NCBI GenBank assembly: GCA_003452935.1
Contig: DMMY01000005.1
Location: 184,013 to 248,012 of the forward strand
Direction of reading: 5' to 3'
DNA from: Elusimicrobiota bacterium
GTDB lineage: Bacteria; Elusimicrobiota; Elusimicrobia; UBA1565; UBA9628
DNA length: 64,000 bases
This document shows positions 50,541 to 60,100 of the stretch, piece after piece. A program made the translations under genes and the position numbers. The notes beneath the pieces were generated by a model. It worked only from the letters and a program-made list of their open reading frames with translations, was not told the DNA's origin and did not search any database. Each line of letters opens with the position of its first letter. Position 1 is the stretch's first letter.

Positions 50541-52112
50541 TCAGCGGCTCGTTTTAAGACCTTGCGGTGGGGCAGGAGCAGCCGTGTTGGAAACTGACTG
50601 CGCATATGCTCCCATGGCGCGGCAGGGACTGGAGGATTGCAGCCTGAAATCCTGAGCCGCCTCATTGATAAACAACGGGTTTGCGATAATCGAGTTCGCG
50701 TCGTAATGGAGGGCTTGGCCATTGTTTGAAAGCGACTGCCACTGGCTCCATTCATACACTCCCCCTTTCACGCCGTATTGCGGCCGGGTGTTTTGGCTGT
50801 TGTTATTGCCCGCCCCCATTTGGAATCGCGGCTGAGTATTGGGATTGTAATAGCAGTTGTTGGAAAAAGAGAGCGCTGCAGCGGATGCATCAAAATGCGT
50901 GTCATCCATGTAGGTTCCGATATCGACTATATTATTCTCCGTGTTATAGCTTGTCGCATGGTCCACTGTAATGTTGTTCCGGTAAACGATATTTTTTGGC
51001 AATATCGGAAAAAGGTTATTGTAGGGCGTCATGCTGGGTCCCATCGTGAAGGCTTTCGAATTGACGATGGTGTTGTACTCGTAGAGCTGGTTGACCTGGT
51101 AAGTGATCCCGCCGAAATCAGCCACCGTTATGCTGCTTGAACTGTTCGTAATGATATTGTGGTGAAACCACGTGTTTTGAGTGCCTGAGCCGAACGCCAT
51201 CCTGCAGTTGTTGAACGCGTTGTTATAGACTTTGAGATACGCATCCACGAACTGCTGCGCATGTTTCTGGAACATGCAGTTTGCAAATCCCGCATTTTGT
51301 CCTTGAGGGTCTTTGCCCTGCTTTGTGTTGGTAAAGACATTATCGTGTATGGTGTGGTCAGCTCCCTGGAAGAGCTGTATGCCTGCGCCGCGAAGAAACC
51401 ATGTTCCGCTGCCCGCCGGCGGCGGCGCCAGCGTGGGGTCTGAAAACGTATCATAAAACTTGCTGTTGAATATCTCGACGCGCGATGACCCCGTGAGCTT
51501 GATTCCGGCAGGGTTGCCGTCCGTATCTTTTCGCGCGCAGTCGTGCACTTGAAGATTCCAGACTTTAAGGTCCGAGCTGCCAGGTAAGGTCACGCAGTCT
51601 CCAGGTATGTTGCGAAACTCGATATCCGACACTTCCCACCATTTTGCTCCTAACAAATACAAACCATGGCCGTAGGCCTCCGTGTCGATGTCTCCGATAA
51701 TCGCGCGTTCGCCAGGATACGATTTAAGATGTATAGGCGCGCCCTGTGTCCCGCTCTGCGCATTGAGGGGCCAGTCCCGGAAATATGCGATCGCCCGCGT
51801 GCCTCCGGACGGCCCCGTGGCGTCTCCGGGAGTCCGCGTTGTATTATGTACGCCAGCGCGAAGATAGATAAAATCCCCGGGCTGGACATTGACCCATCCG
51901 GCAGGGCGCCAATTGCTCTGATAATATGACTGGATGTTCGCAAATGTTTTCCAGGGCGATGCAAAACTTCCCGTATGGATATCAGCGCCTTTAGCCGGAT
52001 CTATATAAAAGCAGCGGGCGCTTCCCGTGGCCTCACAGACTGCCTGCGCCGAGGCTTCTTGCGCCAAGGCCATCAGCCCCACCACAAATCCGGCAAATAA
52101 TTTAAAAATCAT
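50541..52112 (-). CDS. Exported right-handed beta-helix protein
   Basis: 523 aa. The signal peptide (IFKLFAGFVVGLMALAQEASA) is followed by CFYIDPAKGADIHTGSFASPWKTF, a DUF1565-like opening. A long run of short beta-turn repeats follows, rich in Asn and Gly (HGLYLLGAKWWEVSDIEF; VEIFNSKFYDTF; IHDNVFTNTK; VYNNAFNNC), the pectate-lyase-like beta helix. It probably binds or cleaves a polysaccharide outside the cell. The coding sequence is visibly more AT-rich than its neighbours and uses more AAT/TAT codons. It is a lone gene. AAGGGG lies 7 bases before the start. Confidence 0.78.
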   Translation of the reverse strand: MIFKLFAGFVVGLMALAQEASAQAVCEATGSARCFYIDPAKGADIHTGSFASPWKTFANIQSYYQSNWRPAGWVNVQPGDFIYLRAGVHNTTRTPGDATGPSGGTRAIAYFRDWPLNAQSGTQGAPIHLKSYPGERAIIGDIDTEAYGHGLYLLGAKWWEVSDIEFRNIPGDCVTLPGSSDLKVWNLQVHDCARKDTDGNPAGIKLTGSSRVEIFNSKFYDTFSDPTLAPPPAGSGTWFLRGAGIQLFQGADHTIHDNVFTNTKQGKDPQGQNAGFANCMFQKHAQQFVDAYLKVYNNAFNNCRMAFGSGTQNTWFHHNIITNSSSSITVADFGGITYQVNQLYEYNTIVNSKAFTMGPSMTPYNNLFPILPKNIVYRNNITVDHATSYNTENNIVDIGTYMDDTHFDASAAALSFSNNCYYNPNTQPRFQMGAGNNNSQNTRPQYGVKGGVYEWSQWQSLSNNGQALHYDANSIIANPLFINEAAQDFRLQSSSPCRAMGAYAQSVSNTAAPAPPQGLKTSR

Positions 52113-52251
52113 TAAAATGCCCCTTATTCTCGTGTCGCCTCAATACTCTTGATGCCGCAGCTTAAGCATCAACTACCCAGGACATTTTAGTGCATTTCTA
52201 TCCTGGTCGGCGATGCCGATGGCGGCGTGTCCGGTTGCGGTGGCCTATTTT

Positions 52252-52280
52252 TTGATAAGAGCAGTCAAGAATGGTATTCT
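52252..52280 (+). promoter_or_regulatory. Promoter of the nfu-PHP-GDPD-nadA operon
   Basis: TTGATA (52252-52257), exactly 17 bases, then TGG-TATTCT (hexamer 52275-52280, extended -10). Predicted start about 52287, giving a ~120-base leader ending in an AAGGAGG SD. Confidence 0.6.
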
Positions 52281-52409
52281 TAAGAAGCAGATGAGGATTT
52301 CGGGCTGAGTCGAATAGGCGGTTCGCCTGAGAGGCTGATTGACGCTTGTTTGGACCGGGTCACTCGGTATATGGTCCTGGGGGCGCAAACCCATTAAGGA
52401 GGACGCGAC

Positions 52410-52637
52410 ATGTTCAAAGAGAAAGTCCGTAAGGCGCTGGAGAAGATTCGGCCGAACTTGCAGGCCGACGGCGGGGATATCGAGCTCATCGAAGTCGACG
52501 AGGCCAAGGGTCTGGTCAAGGTTTCCTTGCGCGGGGCCTGCGGCTGCTGTCCGCACGCGGCCATGACTCTCAAGGGCGGCGTGGAGCGAATGCTCAAGAA
52601 GGATGTCCCCGAGGTCAAGGAAGTCGTGGCGGTCTGA
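52410..52637 (+). CDS. NifU C-terminal (Nfu) Fe-S scaffold protein
   Basis: 75 aa, a single Nfu domain: VRKALEKIRPNLQADGGDIEL, GLVKVSLRGACGCCPHAAMTL with the CxxC cluster site (an extra Cys lies between), and GVERMLKKDVPEV. It delivers [4Fe-4S] clusters. A strong AAGGAGG precedes ATG. It is the first gene of the operon ending in nadA, whose product needs a [4Fe-4S] cluster, so a link is plausible. Confidence 0.9.
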   Translation: MFKEKVRKALEKIRPNLQADGGDIELIEVDEAKGLVKVSLRGACGCCPHAAMTLKGGVERMLKKDVPEVKEVVAV

Positions 52638-52664
52638 GGATTGCCGCCTGCGGCGTGAGCGGAC

Positions 52665-53480
52665 GTGAAGATAGACCTGCATACCCACTCGACTTTCTCT
52701 GACGGTACGGCTGCGCCCGCGGAGATCGTGGATCGGGCCGAGAAGGCGGGCGTCACGATGCTGGCCTTAAGCGATCATGACAGCGTTTCGGGCGTCGGCG
52801 AGGCAATGGCCGCGGCCTCCGGCCGCAACGTGACCATGTATTCCGGCATCGAGCTCAACACCCGCTACGGCGACAGCGTCCACATCCTGGGTTATGGCGT
52901 CCGCTGGCAGGACCAGGTTTTCCTGGAGCGCCTGGCTGAGTTCCGACAGAGGCGGGTGGTGCGCGTCAAGCGCATCCTCGAACACCTGCGCCGGCTGGGG
53001 ATTGAACTCCCCTATGAGGAAGTCCAGGGCGTCTCCAGCGAGTCCATGGGCCGGGCCCACGTGGCCGACGCTTTGCGGCGCCGAGGGGTGGTGCCTAACC
53101 GGGCCGAGGCTTTTCGGCGTTTTTTGAGCCCGGGGCGGCCGGCCTACGTCGGGTCTTTGGGCCCTGAGCCCGGGGAAGCCATTTCCCTTATCCGCGCCGC
53201 CGGCGGCTTTGCCGTTCTGGCGCACCCGGGAACGGTTCCCGAGCCGGATGTCGTCGCGGACTGGGCGCGCGCGGGCTTGGAGGGCATCGAGGTGCATTAC
53301 GGCTCCCACGCGCCTTCGGATATCGTCCGATTTCAAGATCTGGCGGACCGCCTGGGCCTGCTGGCCACCGGCGGCAGCGACTACCACGGCCGAGGCAGCG
53401 GCCGGGAGGGAGCTCTGGGGGTCGAGGTTCCCGACGAGGTCGGCCGGCGCTTCCTGGACCGGGTGGCCCGATGCGCCTGA
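52665..53480 (+). CDS. PHP-domain phosphoesterase (TrpH/YciV-like)
   Basis: 271 aa from GTG 52665. PHP metal-site residues are in IDLHTHSTFSDGTAAP, ALSDHDSVSG, SGIELNTRY, AVLAHPG and TGGSDYHGRGSG. The pattern matches the RNase AM/3',5'-nucleotide bisphosphate phosphatase group (TrpH, YciV), which degrades oligonucleotides or pAp in the cytosol. The C-terminus overlaps the GDPD gene by 10 bp. Confidence 0.86.
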   Translation: MKIDLHTHSTFSDGTAAPAEIVDRAEKAGVTMLALSDHDSVSGVGEAMAAASGRNVTMYSGIELNTRYGDSVHILGYGVRWQDQVFLERLAEFRQRRVVRVKRILEHLRRLGIELPYEEVQGVSSESMGRAHVADALRRRGVVPNRAEAFRRFLSPGRPAYVGSLGPEPGEAISLIRAAGGFAVLAHPGTVPEPDVVADWARAGLEGIEVHYGSHAPSDIVRFQDLADRLGLLATGGSDYHGRGSGREGALGVEVPDEVGRRFLDRVARCA

Positions 53481-54184
53481 TCGCGCATCGCGGGGCGAGC
53501 GGCCTGGCTCCTGAGAACACGATGGCCGCTTTCCGGCTGGCTTTGGAACTGGGTTCCAAGGCTATAGAGCTTGACGTGCACCAAACCGCGGACAAGGAGC
53601 TCGTTATCCTTCACGACGAGGACCTGCGCCGGGTCGCGGCCCGCCCTGAACAGATTCGAGACCTTTCCTGGCAGGAGCTATGCCGATTCGAGGCGGGCGG
53701 GTGGTTTGATCCGCGTTTTCGCGGCGAACCGGTGCCTCGGCTCGAGGAGGTTATCGATCTCGTCAAGGGGAAGGCAGAATTGCACCTGGAGCTCAAGCGG
53801 GGCTCGAGCTACTATCGGGGCGTGGAAGGCCGTCTGGTTGAATTGGTGCGCCAGCGCCGGGCCTTGAAGACCTGCGTGTTTTCCAGCTTCGACCATGCCG
53901 CGCTTTTCACGATCCGGGCCCTGGAGCCGCGCGCTCGCATCGGATATCTTTTGGGCGAGACGCCTCTGGAGACGGCGTGGGGGGAACTCAAGGAGCTGGG
54001 GGCTGAGAGCCTGCATCTCAGCCGCCGCCAGGCAACTGCCCAACGGGTGGCCTCATGCCATCGCCGCCGCCTCAAGATTCTGGTCTATACGGTCAACGAC
54101 GCGGATGAAGCGCGCCGTCTGGAAGCGATGGGGGTAGACGGGATATTCAGCAATTTTCCGCAGTTGCTGGGTGAAAAAGCATGA
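53471..54184 (+). CDS. Glycerophosphodiester phosphodiesterase
   Basis: 237 aa. GDPD hallmarks: LIAHRGASGLAPENTMAAF with the catalytic His and the metal-binding Glu, AIELDVHQTADKELVILHDE with the ExD pair and second His, and LHLELKRGSS. It cleaves glycerophosphodiesters to glycerol 3-phosphate. No signal peptide, so cytosolic like UgpQ. It overlaps PHP and the nadA start (ATGA), all in one operon. Confidence 0.9.
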   Translation: MRLIAHRGASGLAPENTMAAFRLALELGSKAIELDVHQTADKELVILHDEDLRRVAARPEQIRDLSWQELCRFEAGGWFDPRFRGEPVPRLEEVIDLVKGKAELHLELKRGSSYYRGVEGRLVELVRQRRALKTCVFSSFDHAALFTIRALEPRARIGYLLGETPLETAWGELKELGAESLHLSRRQATAQRVASCHRRRLKILVYTVNDADEARRLEAMGVDGIFSNFPQLLGEKA

Positions 54185-55236
54185 GGCCGTCGCCCACGCC
54201 CCAGCCCACGGCGCGGGAACTCCAAGCGGAGATCGAGCGTCTTTCCGGAAAGGGCCTGTCCGAACTGGGCTACTGCGCCGGCGATTTGGCCCGGACTGCC
54301 TCTTTGACTTGGCGGATTAACGCCATCAAGCCGCTGCGCCGGGCCGTGATCCCGGGGCATGTTTATCAACGTCCGGAAATCCTCCTGGGCGTCGCGGATT
54401 TTATCGGGGATTCCTACCAACTGGCCAAGCTCTGCGGCGAGAGCCAGGCCGAGGCCGTGGTCTTCTGCGGGGTGCGGTTCATGGCCGAGACGGCCAAGAT
54501 TTTAAACCCCGAGAAGGAGGTCCTTCTTCCCGCGCCAGAGGCCGGCTGCTCGCTGGCCGAGGCCATCACGGCCAAGGACGTCCGCGGCCTCAAGGCCCGC
54601 CACCCGGGGGCCCCGGTCGCCGCCTATATCAACACCTCGGCCGAGGTGAAGGCCGAGTCCGATGTCATCGTGACCAGCGCCAACGCGCATAGGATCGTGG
54701 AGAGGCTCTTCGCCCAACATCCCAAGGTGATTTTTGTCCCAGATGAGCTGATGGGCAGGAATCTGGCCGCAACCCTAGGTCGAAAATTGGGCGAGGAGCT
54801 TGTCATCTGGAAGGGGTCCTGCATCGTCCATGATAAATTCGACTCTTTTTCCATCGCCCTCTACCGCAAGATGTATCCGGGTGTGAAAATCCTGGCCCAC
54901 ATGGAATGCAGCCCGGCCCTGGTGGCCTTGGTTGATTTCGTTGGCGGCACGGGCGATATGATGCGCTACGTCGAGAAGACCAGGGCTCCGTATTATATGA
55001 TGGTGACCGAGTGCGGGTTGGGCGAGTTGGCCCGCACGCGTTTTCCGGATAAGAACTTCGTGTTCATGTGCCGGCTTTGCCCACATATGAAGATGGTCGG
55101 GCTGCGCGCGGTTCTGCGATCTCTTGAGTCCCCGCTTCCCGGCCAGAGCGTAGAGGTCCCGGTCGAGATCGCGGGCAAGGCGGCCATCGCCCTGCGCCGC
55201 ATGTTTGAGCTGGCGGAAGACGTCTGCAAGTCCTGA
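54181..55236 (+). CDS. nadA: Quinolinate synthase
   Basis: 351 aa. Condenses iminoaspartate with dihydroxyacetone phosphate in NAD synthesis. NadA motifs: IPGHVYQRPEI, VVFCGVRFMAETAKIL, AYINTSAEVKAESD, IVTSANAHRIV. The three Cys ligands of the [4Fe-4S] cluster are expected in PEAGCSLAEA, LAHMECSPALVAL and MCRLCPHMKM. Full length. No nadB or nadC is adjacent. It is the last gene of the Nfu-led operon. Confidence 0.93.
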   Translation: MRPSPTPQPTARELQAEIERLSGKGLSELGYCAGDLARTASLTWRINAIKPLRRAVIPGHVYQRPEILLGVADFIGDSYQLAKLCGESQAEAVVFCGVRFMAETAKILNPEKEVLLPAPEAGCSLAEAITAKDVRGLKARHPGAPVAAYINTSAEVKAESDVIVTSANAHRIVERLFAQHPKVIFVPDELMGRNLAATLGRKLGEELVIWKGSCIVHDKFDSFSIALYRKMYPGVKILAHMECSPALVALVDFVGGTGDMMRYVEKTRAPYYMMVTECGLGELARTRFPDKNFVFMCRLCPHMKMVGLRAVLRSLESPLPGQSVEVPVEIAGKAAIALRRMFELAEDVCKS

Positions 55237-55267
55237 CCGTCTACTGCGTGCGGGAGCGGTTGGTTTT

Positions 55268-56113
55268 CTAGCCTTCTATTGGCGTCGCTGCGGCCAGCTT
55301 GGCCGCGGTCTCGGGAGAGGGAGAGACGGTCTTGGTCAGGAGATCCGCCTCGAACTCATAGACCGGCTTTCTGCCTGACGCTTCCTGGACGTTGAATACG
55401 ACGCTGCAGCGGTCATGGGAAGGACAATCGATATCCCAAGGCGATGGCCCGAGGATGCCTTCCTTATCCCCGACGAGATTTAGGATGTCGCTATCCGTGC
55501 CGGGCAGGCGGTATTCGTAAACCAGGCGCAAGGCCTCGTTTTCCGGACCCTCGGCCGCGTTGTTTGCGGCCGGCGCCACGGCCGGGATAGGATCTGCGAT
55601 CGCCGCGGAGGAGGCATGGCTGGTCAGGACATAACCCATGCCGGCCGCCGCCAGCACGATGTAGGGCATGGCCTGCATCACCACGCCGGGATGCCCTTTG
55701 TCCGGCATGGCGGTTCCGGGCAACGGCGTCTCCTTGGGATCAGGCGTCGCTGCGGCCAATAAAAACTGTTGAGACGGCGAGGATGCTTGATTGTACGGCA
55801 AAGGCGCGGCTACCGGTTGCGGCGTCGGGAGGGCGGGTTCAACCGTAGCGGGTCGAGGCGGCTGGATTTGCGCCGCGCCCACGCCCAGAGCCTTGAGCCG
55901 TTGATCCATCTGCTCCACGGCCTGCCGCAAGGCCGCGGCCTGGGTTTGGAGTTCCTGGGCGTCGCGGCTGATTTCCGAGACAGACGAGGTCTGGTTCTGC
56001 AGGCTTTTCTGACATTGGGTCAGCCGCTCCTGCAGACGCAGCATCCTCGACTGGAGCGCCGTGGGATGCTCGGTCCAGTCCGCCGAGAGGCCTGCGTTGG
56101 ATGGAGTATTCAT
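55268..56113 (-). CDS. Coiled-coil single-pass membrane protein
   Basis: 281 aa. The N-terminal ~95 residues are a Gln-rich coiled coil (MLRLQERLTQCQKSLQNQ, LQTQAAALRQAVEQMDQRL). A Pro/Ala-rich linker reaches ~residue 148, then one TM helix (AMPYIVLAAAGMGYVLTS). The ~110-residue C-terminal domain has DIDCPSHDRCSVVFNVQEA and PVYEFEADLLTKTVSPSP. The order coiled coil, linker, TM, short C-terminal domain repeats that of the protein at 16837-19197. Unknown family; two Cys in the C-terminal domain may form a disulfide in the periplasm. Confidence 0.65.
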   Translation of the reverse strand: MNTPSNAGLSADWTEHPTALQSRMLRLQERLTQCQKSLQNQTSSVSEISRDAQELQTQAAALRQAVEQMDQRLKALGVGAAQIQPPRPATVEPALPTPQPVAAPLPYNQASSPSQQFLLAAATPDPKETPLPGTAMPDKGHPGVVMQAMPYIVLAAAGMGYVLTSHASSAAIADPIPAVAPAANNAAEGPENEALRLVYEYRLPGTDSDILNLVGDKEGILGPSPWDIDCPSHDRCSVVFNVQEASGRKPVYEFEADLLTKTVSPSPETAAKLAAATPIEG

Positions 56114-56175
56114 GGCCAGCGGGAAAAGTATACCCGCGGGCCATTAAGGAATTATAACGGGCCTGCGAAGAGTTT

Positions 56176-57057
56176 TTAACGGCCTTCCAGGGCCGCGATG
56201 CGCGCCGCCAACGGCGGGTGCGTGGACAACAGCGCCATGAACCCTCCGGAGCGTCCGGAAATCTTGAGCGTGGCCAGGGCCTGGGCATTCTCCTCGGCCG
56301 GCTCGTAAACCCTCTGGAGGCGCTTCAAGGCCGCGATCATCTTGTCCCGGCCCGAGAGCCGGGCGCTGCCCGCGTCGGCGCGGAACTCGCGATGCCGCGA
56401 GAAAAAGGCCACGACCACCATGCCCAAGAGGCTCAGGGCGATTTCCAGGACCATGACCGTCAGGAAGTTGACCATGCGGCGGTTTTCTTCGCGCACGTTT
56501 TGGCTGATGGCAAAGGCCAGGACCCGGGCCAAAAACATGACGAAGGCGTTGACCACTCCCTGGATGAGGGTCATGGTCACCATGTCGCCGTTGGCGATAT
56601 GGGATATTTCGTGAGCCAGGACGCCCTCGATCTCGACGCTGTCCATGGAGTTGAGCAGGCCGGTCGAGACCGCGACCAGGGCCCGGCTCTTGGTCGGCCC
56701 GGTGGCGAAGGCGTTGACCTCGGGGCTGTTATAGACGCCGACTTGGGGCCGCGGCAGTCCCGCGGCCTGGGCCAGCCGATGCACCAGAGCCACCAAGTCG
56801 GCCTCGCCGCCTCGCGCCTGGGAAGGATCGATCACCGCCACTCCCATCATCCATTTGGCCATGATTCTGGATAGGGCTAGGGAAATAAAGGCTCCGCCCA
56901 TGCCCCAGACCAGGCAGAACAGCATGAGCGCCTGGTAGTCTATGCCGTAGTGGGTCAGGTAGGGCTGCACGCCCAGAAGATTGAGTGTGAAGGACAACGT
57001 CACCAAGATCAGGACGTTGACCGCCATAAATAGGAAAATGCGCTTAAGCCAAGACAT
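56176..57057 (-). CDS. htpX: Membrane protease HtpX
   Basis: 293 aa from ATG 57057, chosen for GAGAGGAGG just upstream; an earlier in-frame ATG at 57108 lacks an SD. M48-family zinc metalloprotease of the inner membrane that handles misfolded membrane proteins. Two N-terminal TM helices, the zinc motif VLAHEISHIANGD (HExxH), TM helices near residues 160-180 and 195-215, and the distal Glu in REFRADAGSARLSG. Gene context is otherwise unrelated. Confidence 0.94.
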   Translation of the reverse strand: MSWLKRIFLFMAVNVLILVTLSFTLNLLGVQPYLTHYGIDYQALMLFCLVWGMGGAFISLALSRIMAKWMMGVAVIDPSQARGGEADLVALVHRLAQAAGLPRPQVGVYNSPEVNAFATGPTKSRALVAVSTGLLNSMDSVEIEGVLAHEISHIANGDMVTMTLIQGVVNAFVMFLARVLAFAISQNVREENRRMVNFLTVMVLEIALSLLGMVVVAFFSRHREFRADAGSARLSGRDKMIAALKRLQRVYEPAEENAQALATLKISGRSGGFMALLSTHPPLAARIAALEGR

Positions 57058-57173
57058 GGATAAATCCTCCTCTCTCGATTGCTGTCTCATTTTACCAAAA
57101 TCCGGCACGGGAGATGGTCCGGGGTTCGGCTCTCAAGTCGCGGGGCTGGCGGTCGCGCGGCGGGGTATGTGAC

Positions 57174-60100
57174 TTATGGAACGATTGATCTGGCCAGGCG
57201 CACGCCGACGTAGCGGCCGTGGTTGCGGGGGTCGCCCTCATCCGTCGATGGGCCAACGAGGGTGTCGGGCTTCGACTTGAAGGACGCTCCAAAAAGAACG
57301 CGTTTCGAGTTCGCCGCGGGGTCCTCGGAATCCGTTGCCGTGGCGCCGATAAGTTCTTCCGGCCGGTTGTGCGTCCACTTCCAAACGTTTCCCACCAGAT
57401 TGTAAAAACCCCACGAGTTGGGTTTCGTCGTGCCCACGGCGTGCGTCCGGCTGTCGTGCCACGCACTCTCATCTAGCGCTTTGCCGTACAGCGGAAAGGC
57501 GGAGTCGTTTCCGGCGCGGCTCGCGTATTCCAACTCCGCCGCCGTGGCATGGCGATAGCCTTCGCAGTCGTAGGCATTCCCGCTGGCCGCCGTGATCCTG
57601 ACGCCCGTCGGCTTGCCGTTATCCTTGACGATCTCGTAGCAAGGCTTAAGCCCCTGCAGTTTGGAGAGGGCGTTGGCGGCTTCGACGCCCTCGTACCAGC
57701 TGATATTTTCAACCGGGTGTTTCAGGTTGTGCCCCTGGCCGCCGATGACCGCATGATCTCCGTCGCTGTCCTGCGCGCTCGTGAAATAAGAAGGATTGCG
57801 GCCCAGGAGCAAGAGCGCCTGCTGCTGCGTCAGGTCGTCGGCCTGGAGCTCGAAAGGATGGGGCAGAGTCACCTTTTGATCGGACATCCGAAAGCTGCCC
57901 GGCTTGACCTTGATGAACCGCGCCGAAACGCCCATCTTCCGTTCGTCCAAGACGTCGATCCGCGGGAAGCTCTTCGGCTTCGGGGCCTTGCCGCCGGCCG
58001 TTTCATCCTCGGCGGCCGGCATCCGCCGGGGCTTGGCGAAGAAGGCTTCGTAGGAAGCCTTCAGGGCTTCCGGGGAAGCGGCCGTGTCGGCGTCTAGAAT
58101 ATGCCGCAGCCAAGCGCCGAGCTTGCCGTCCGGCAGGTTTTTTTTCTCCACGGCCGGCTCTACCTTGGGCCGGCTGGCGACGGCGATCTTGCCGTCCTTC
58201 ATGTCGACGGAAACATTAAGATTGCCTTCATGCGGCGCCAGCACATGATCGGTCACCGGATCGGTAATAAGCTGATCGATGGCCCGCTTCATGGGGCGGG
58301 CGCCGTACTCCGGGTCGAAGCCGCCATGATCGGCCACGTAGTTGAGAACCTTCTCGCTCAAAAATGACAGATGATTTCCGCCGCGCGCCAGAGGTTTTGC
58401 CACCAGCTTGTCGGCCATCAGCTTGCCGATGTCTAGTATATGCGCCTTGCTCAAGGGGTTAAATATCACGATGGTATTGATCCGGTTGAGGAACTCGGGG
58501 CGGAAATGAAGTTTCAGCTCCTTCTTGACCGCGGCGTCGATCTCTTCCCAGTTGGCGCCCGCGGCCTGCATCTCGGCGATCAAGCCGCTGGCCAGATTCG
58601 ACGTCATGACCGCGATGGTGCGCCTGAAGTCCACGGTCTTGCCTTTTCCGTCCGTCAGCCGCGCGTCGTCAAGCACTTGCAGGAGGACGTTGAAGACCTC
58701 GGGGTCGGCTTTCTCGATTTCGTCGTAAAGGGTCACGGACTCGGGCTGATTAAATACGGCCTCCGTCAGTTGCCCTCCCGCGTCGTAGCCGGCGTAGCCC
58801 GGCGGCGGGCCGGTGAGCCGGGAGACGGTGAATTTTTCCATATATTCCGTCATGTCGATGCGGACCAGCGCTTCTTCGTCGCCGGAATAAGCCTCGGCCA
58901 GCGCGCGCGCCGTTTCCGTCTTGCCCACGCCCGTGGGCCCCAAAAAGAGGAAGGAGCCCAACGGGCCTTTGTCGGCCTCCATGCCCGCGGCGATCTTTTT
59001 GAGAGTGGCGCTTACCCGTTCCACGGCCTCGGGCTGACCGATCACCCGGGTGGGGAGCTTGGAGATGGCGTCGAGCAGCCGCTTCTTGTAGTCCTTGTTG
59101 TTGAGGATGAGATTTGCCTTGCCGGGATAGAGCTCGGCCAGCAATTCCCGGACGTACTGCGACGAGACTTCCCTGGCCCCGGGACTCTTCAGCCGGGCCT
59201 GCTCGTCCATGAGTTTTTGCGCCAAGTCCAGGACCTCGTTGTAGTCCTTGGGCGAGTCCGTGCGCCTGTATTTGGCCATGGCCAAGGACAACTGCGAATA
59301 GAGATCTCTTATCGCGGCTTGAGCGGCGTTGCGCTGCGATATGGATGAGCGGGCGTTGATCGCCCGCACCATGTTGTCCGCCAATTCCTGCGGATGCAGC
59401 GCGTGCAGAAAATTTTTCGCAACGCGGACCAACTCCTCGACGGCTGAGTCCAGGATGGAGACGCCGGAGGAGGCCTCCCAGCGCGTCTTGTGGGCCAGCA
59501 GCATCTGCATGGCTTCCTTGTCGTCGGGCTGGCCCAGTTCTATCGTTTCGGAGAATTTGCGCAGGAAATGATCCGTGGGCAGGGCCGCGGCGCTTTCCAG
59601 CACGAATATGAAGCGCTGGCCGAAGCGTTCGATGGGCTTTTCCAGCCGCTGCAAAATTCTATTGCCCCCTTCGGCCAGCAGTTTGTCAGCGCCCCGGATC
59701 ACGATCACCGTGTCCCGGGATAGGGCCGGCAGGACGGTGTTGAAGAACGCCTCGAACGGCGGGTCGGCGTCGGGAGCCGGGCTCGCCTGAGGGTAGAGAC
59801 CCGCGAGCTCGGGCAGGTCCAGTTCCAGGAACTTCATATCCAACTCGTAGGTCCCGGCCTTGATGCCGGAGGCGACGTTCTCGATCAAGGCGGTTCTGCC
59901 GATGCCCAGCGGTCCTGTCAGCAAAACGCTCGTTTTTTGCACGTCCCGGCGCGAGAGCACGGCCAGGAGATCGGCCGCTTGTTTGGACCGTCCGGCGAAT
60001 GGTCGCGCGTCGATTTCGGTCAGGTCCCTAAAGACGCCGCGGGCCACCTGGAGGATGTCATGGTTTTGACCGTAATGCTGCTTTAAGAATAGCTCGAAAC

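Noticed and set aside
52149..52172. Hairpin (7 bp) between the beta-helix and nfu genes
   Set aside because: Not followed by T tract and not placed after a stop codon on either strand; no function can be supported.
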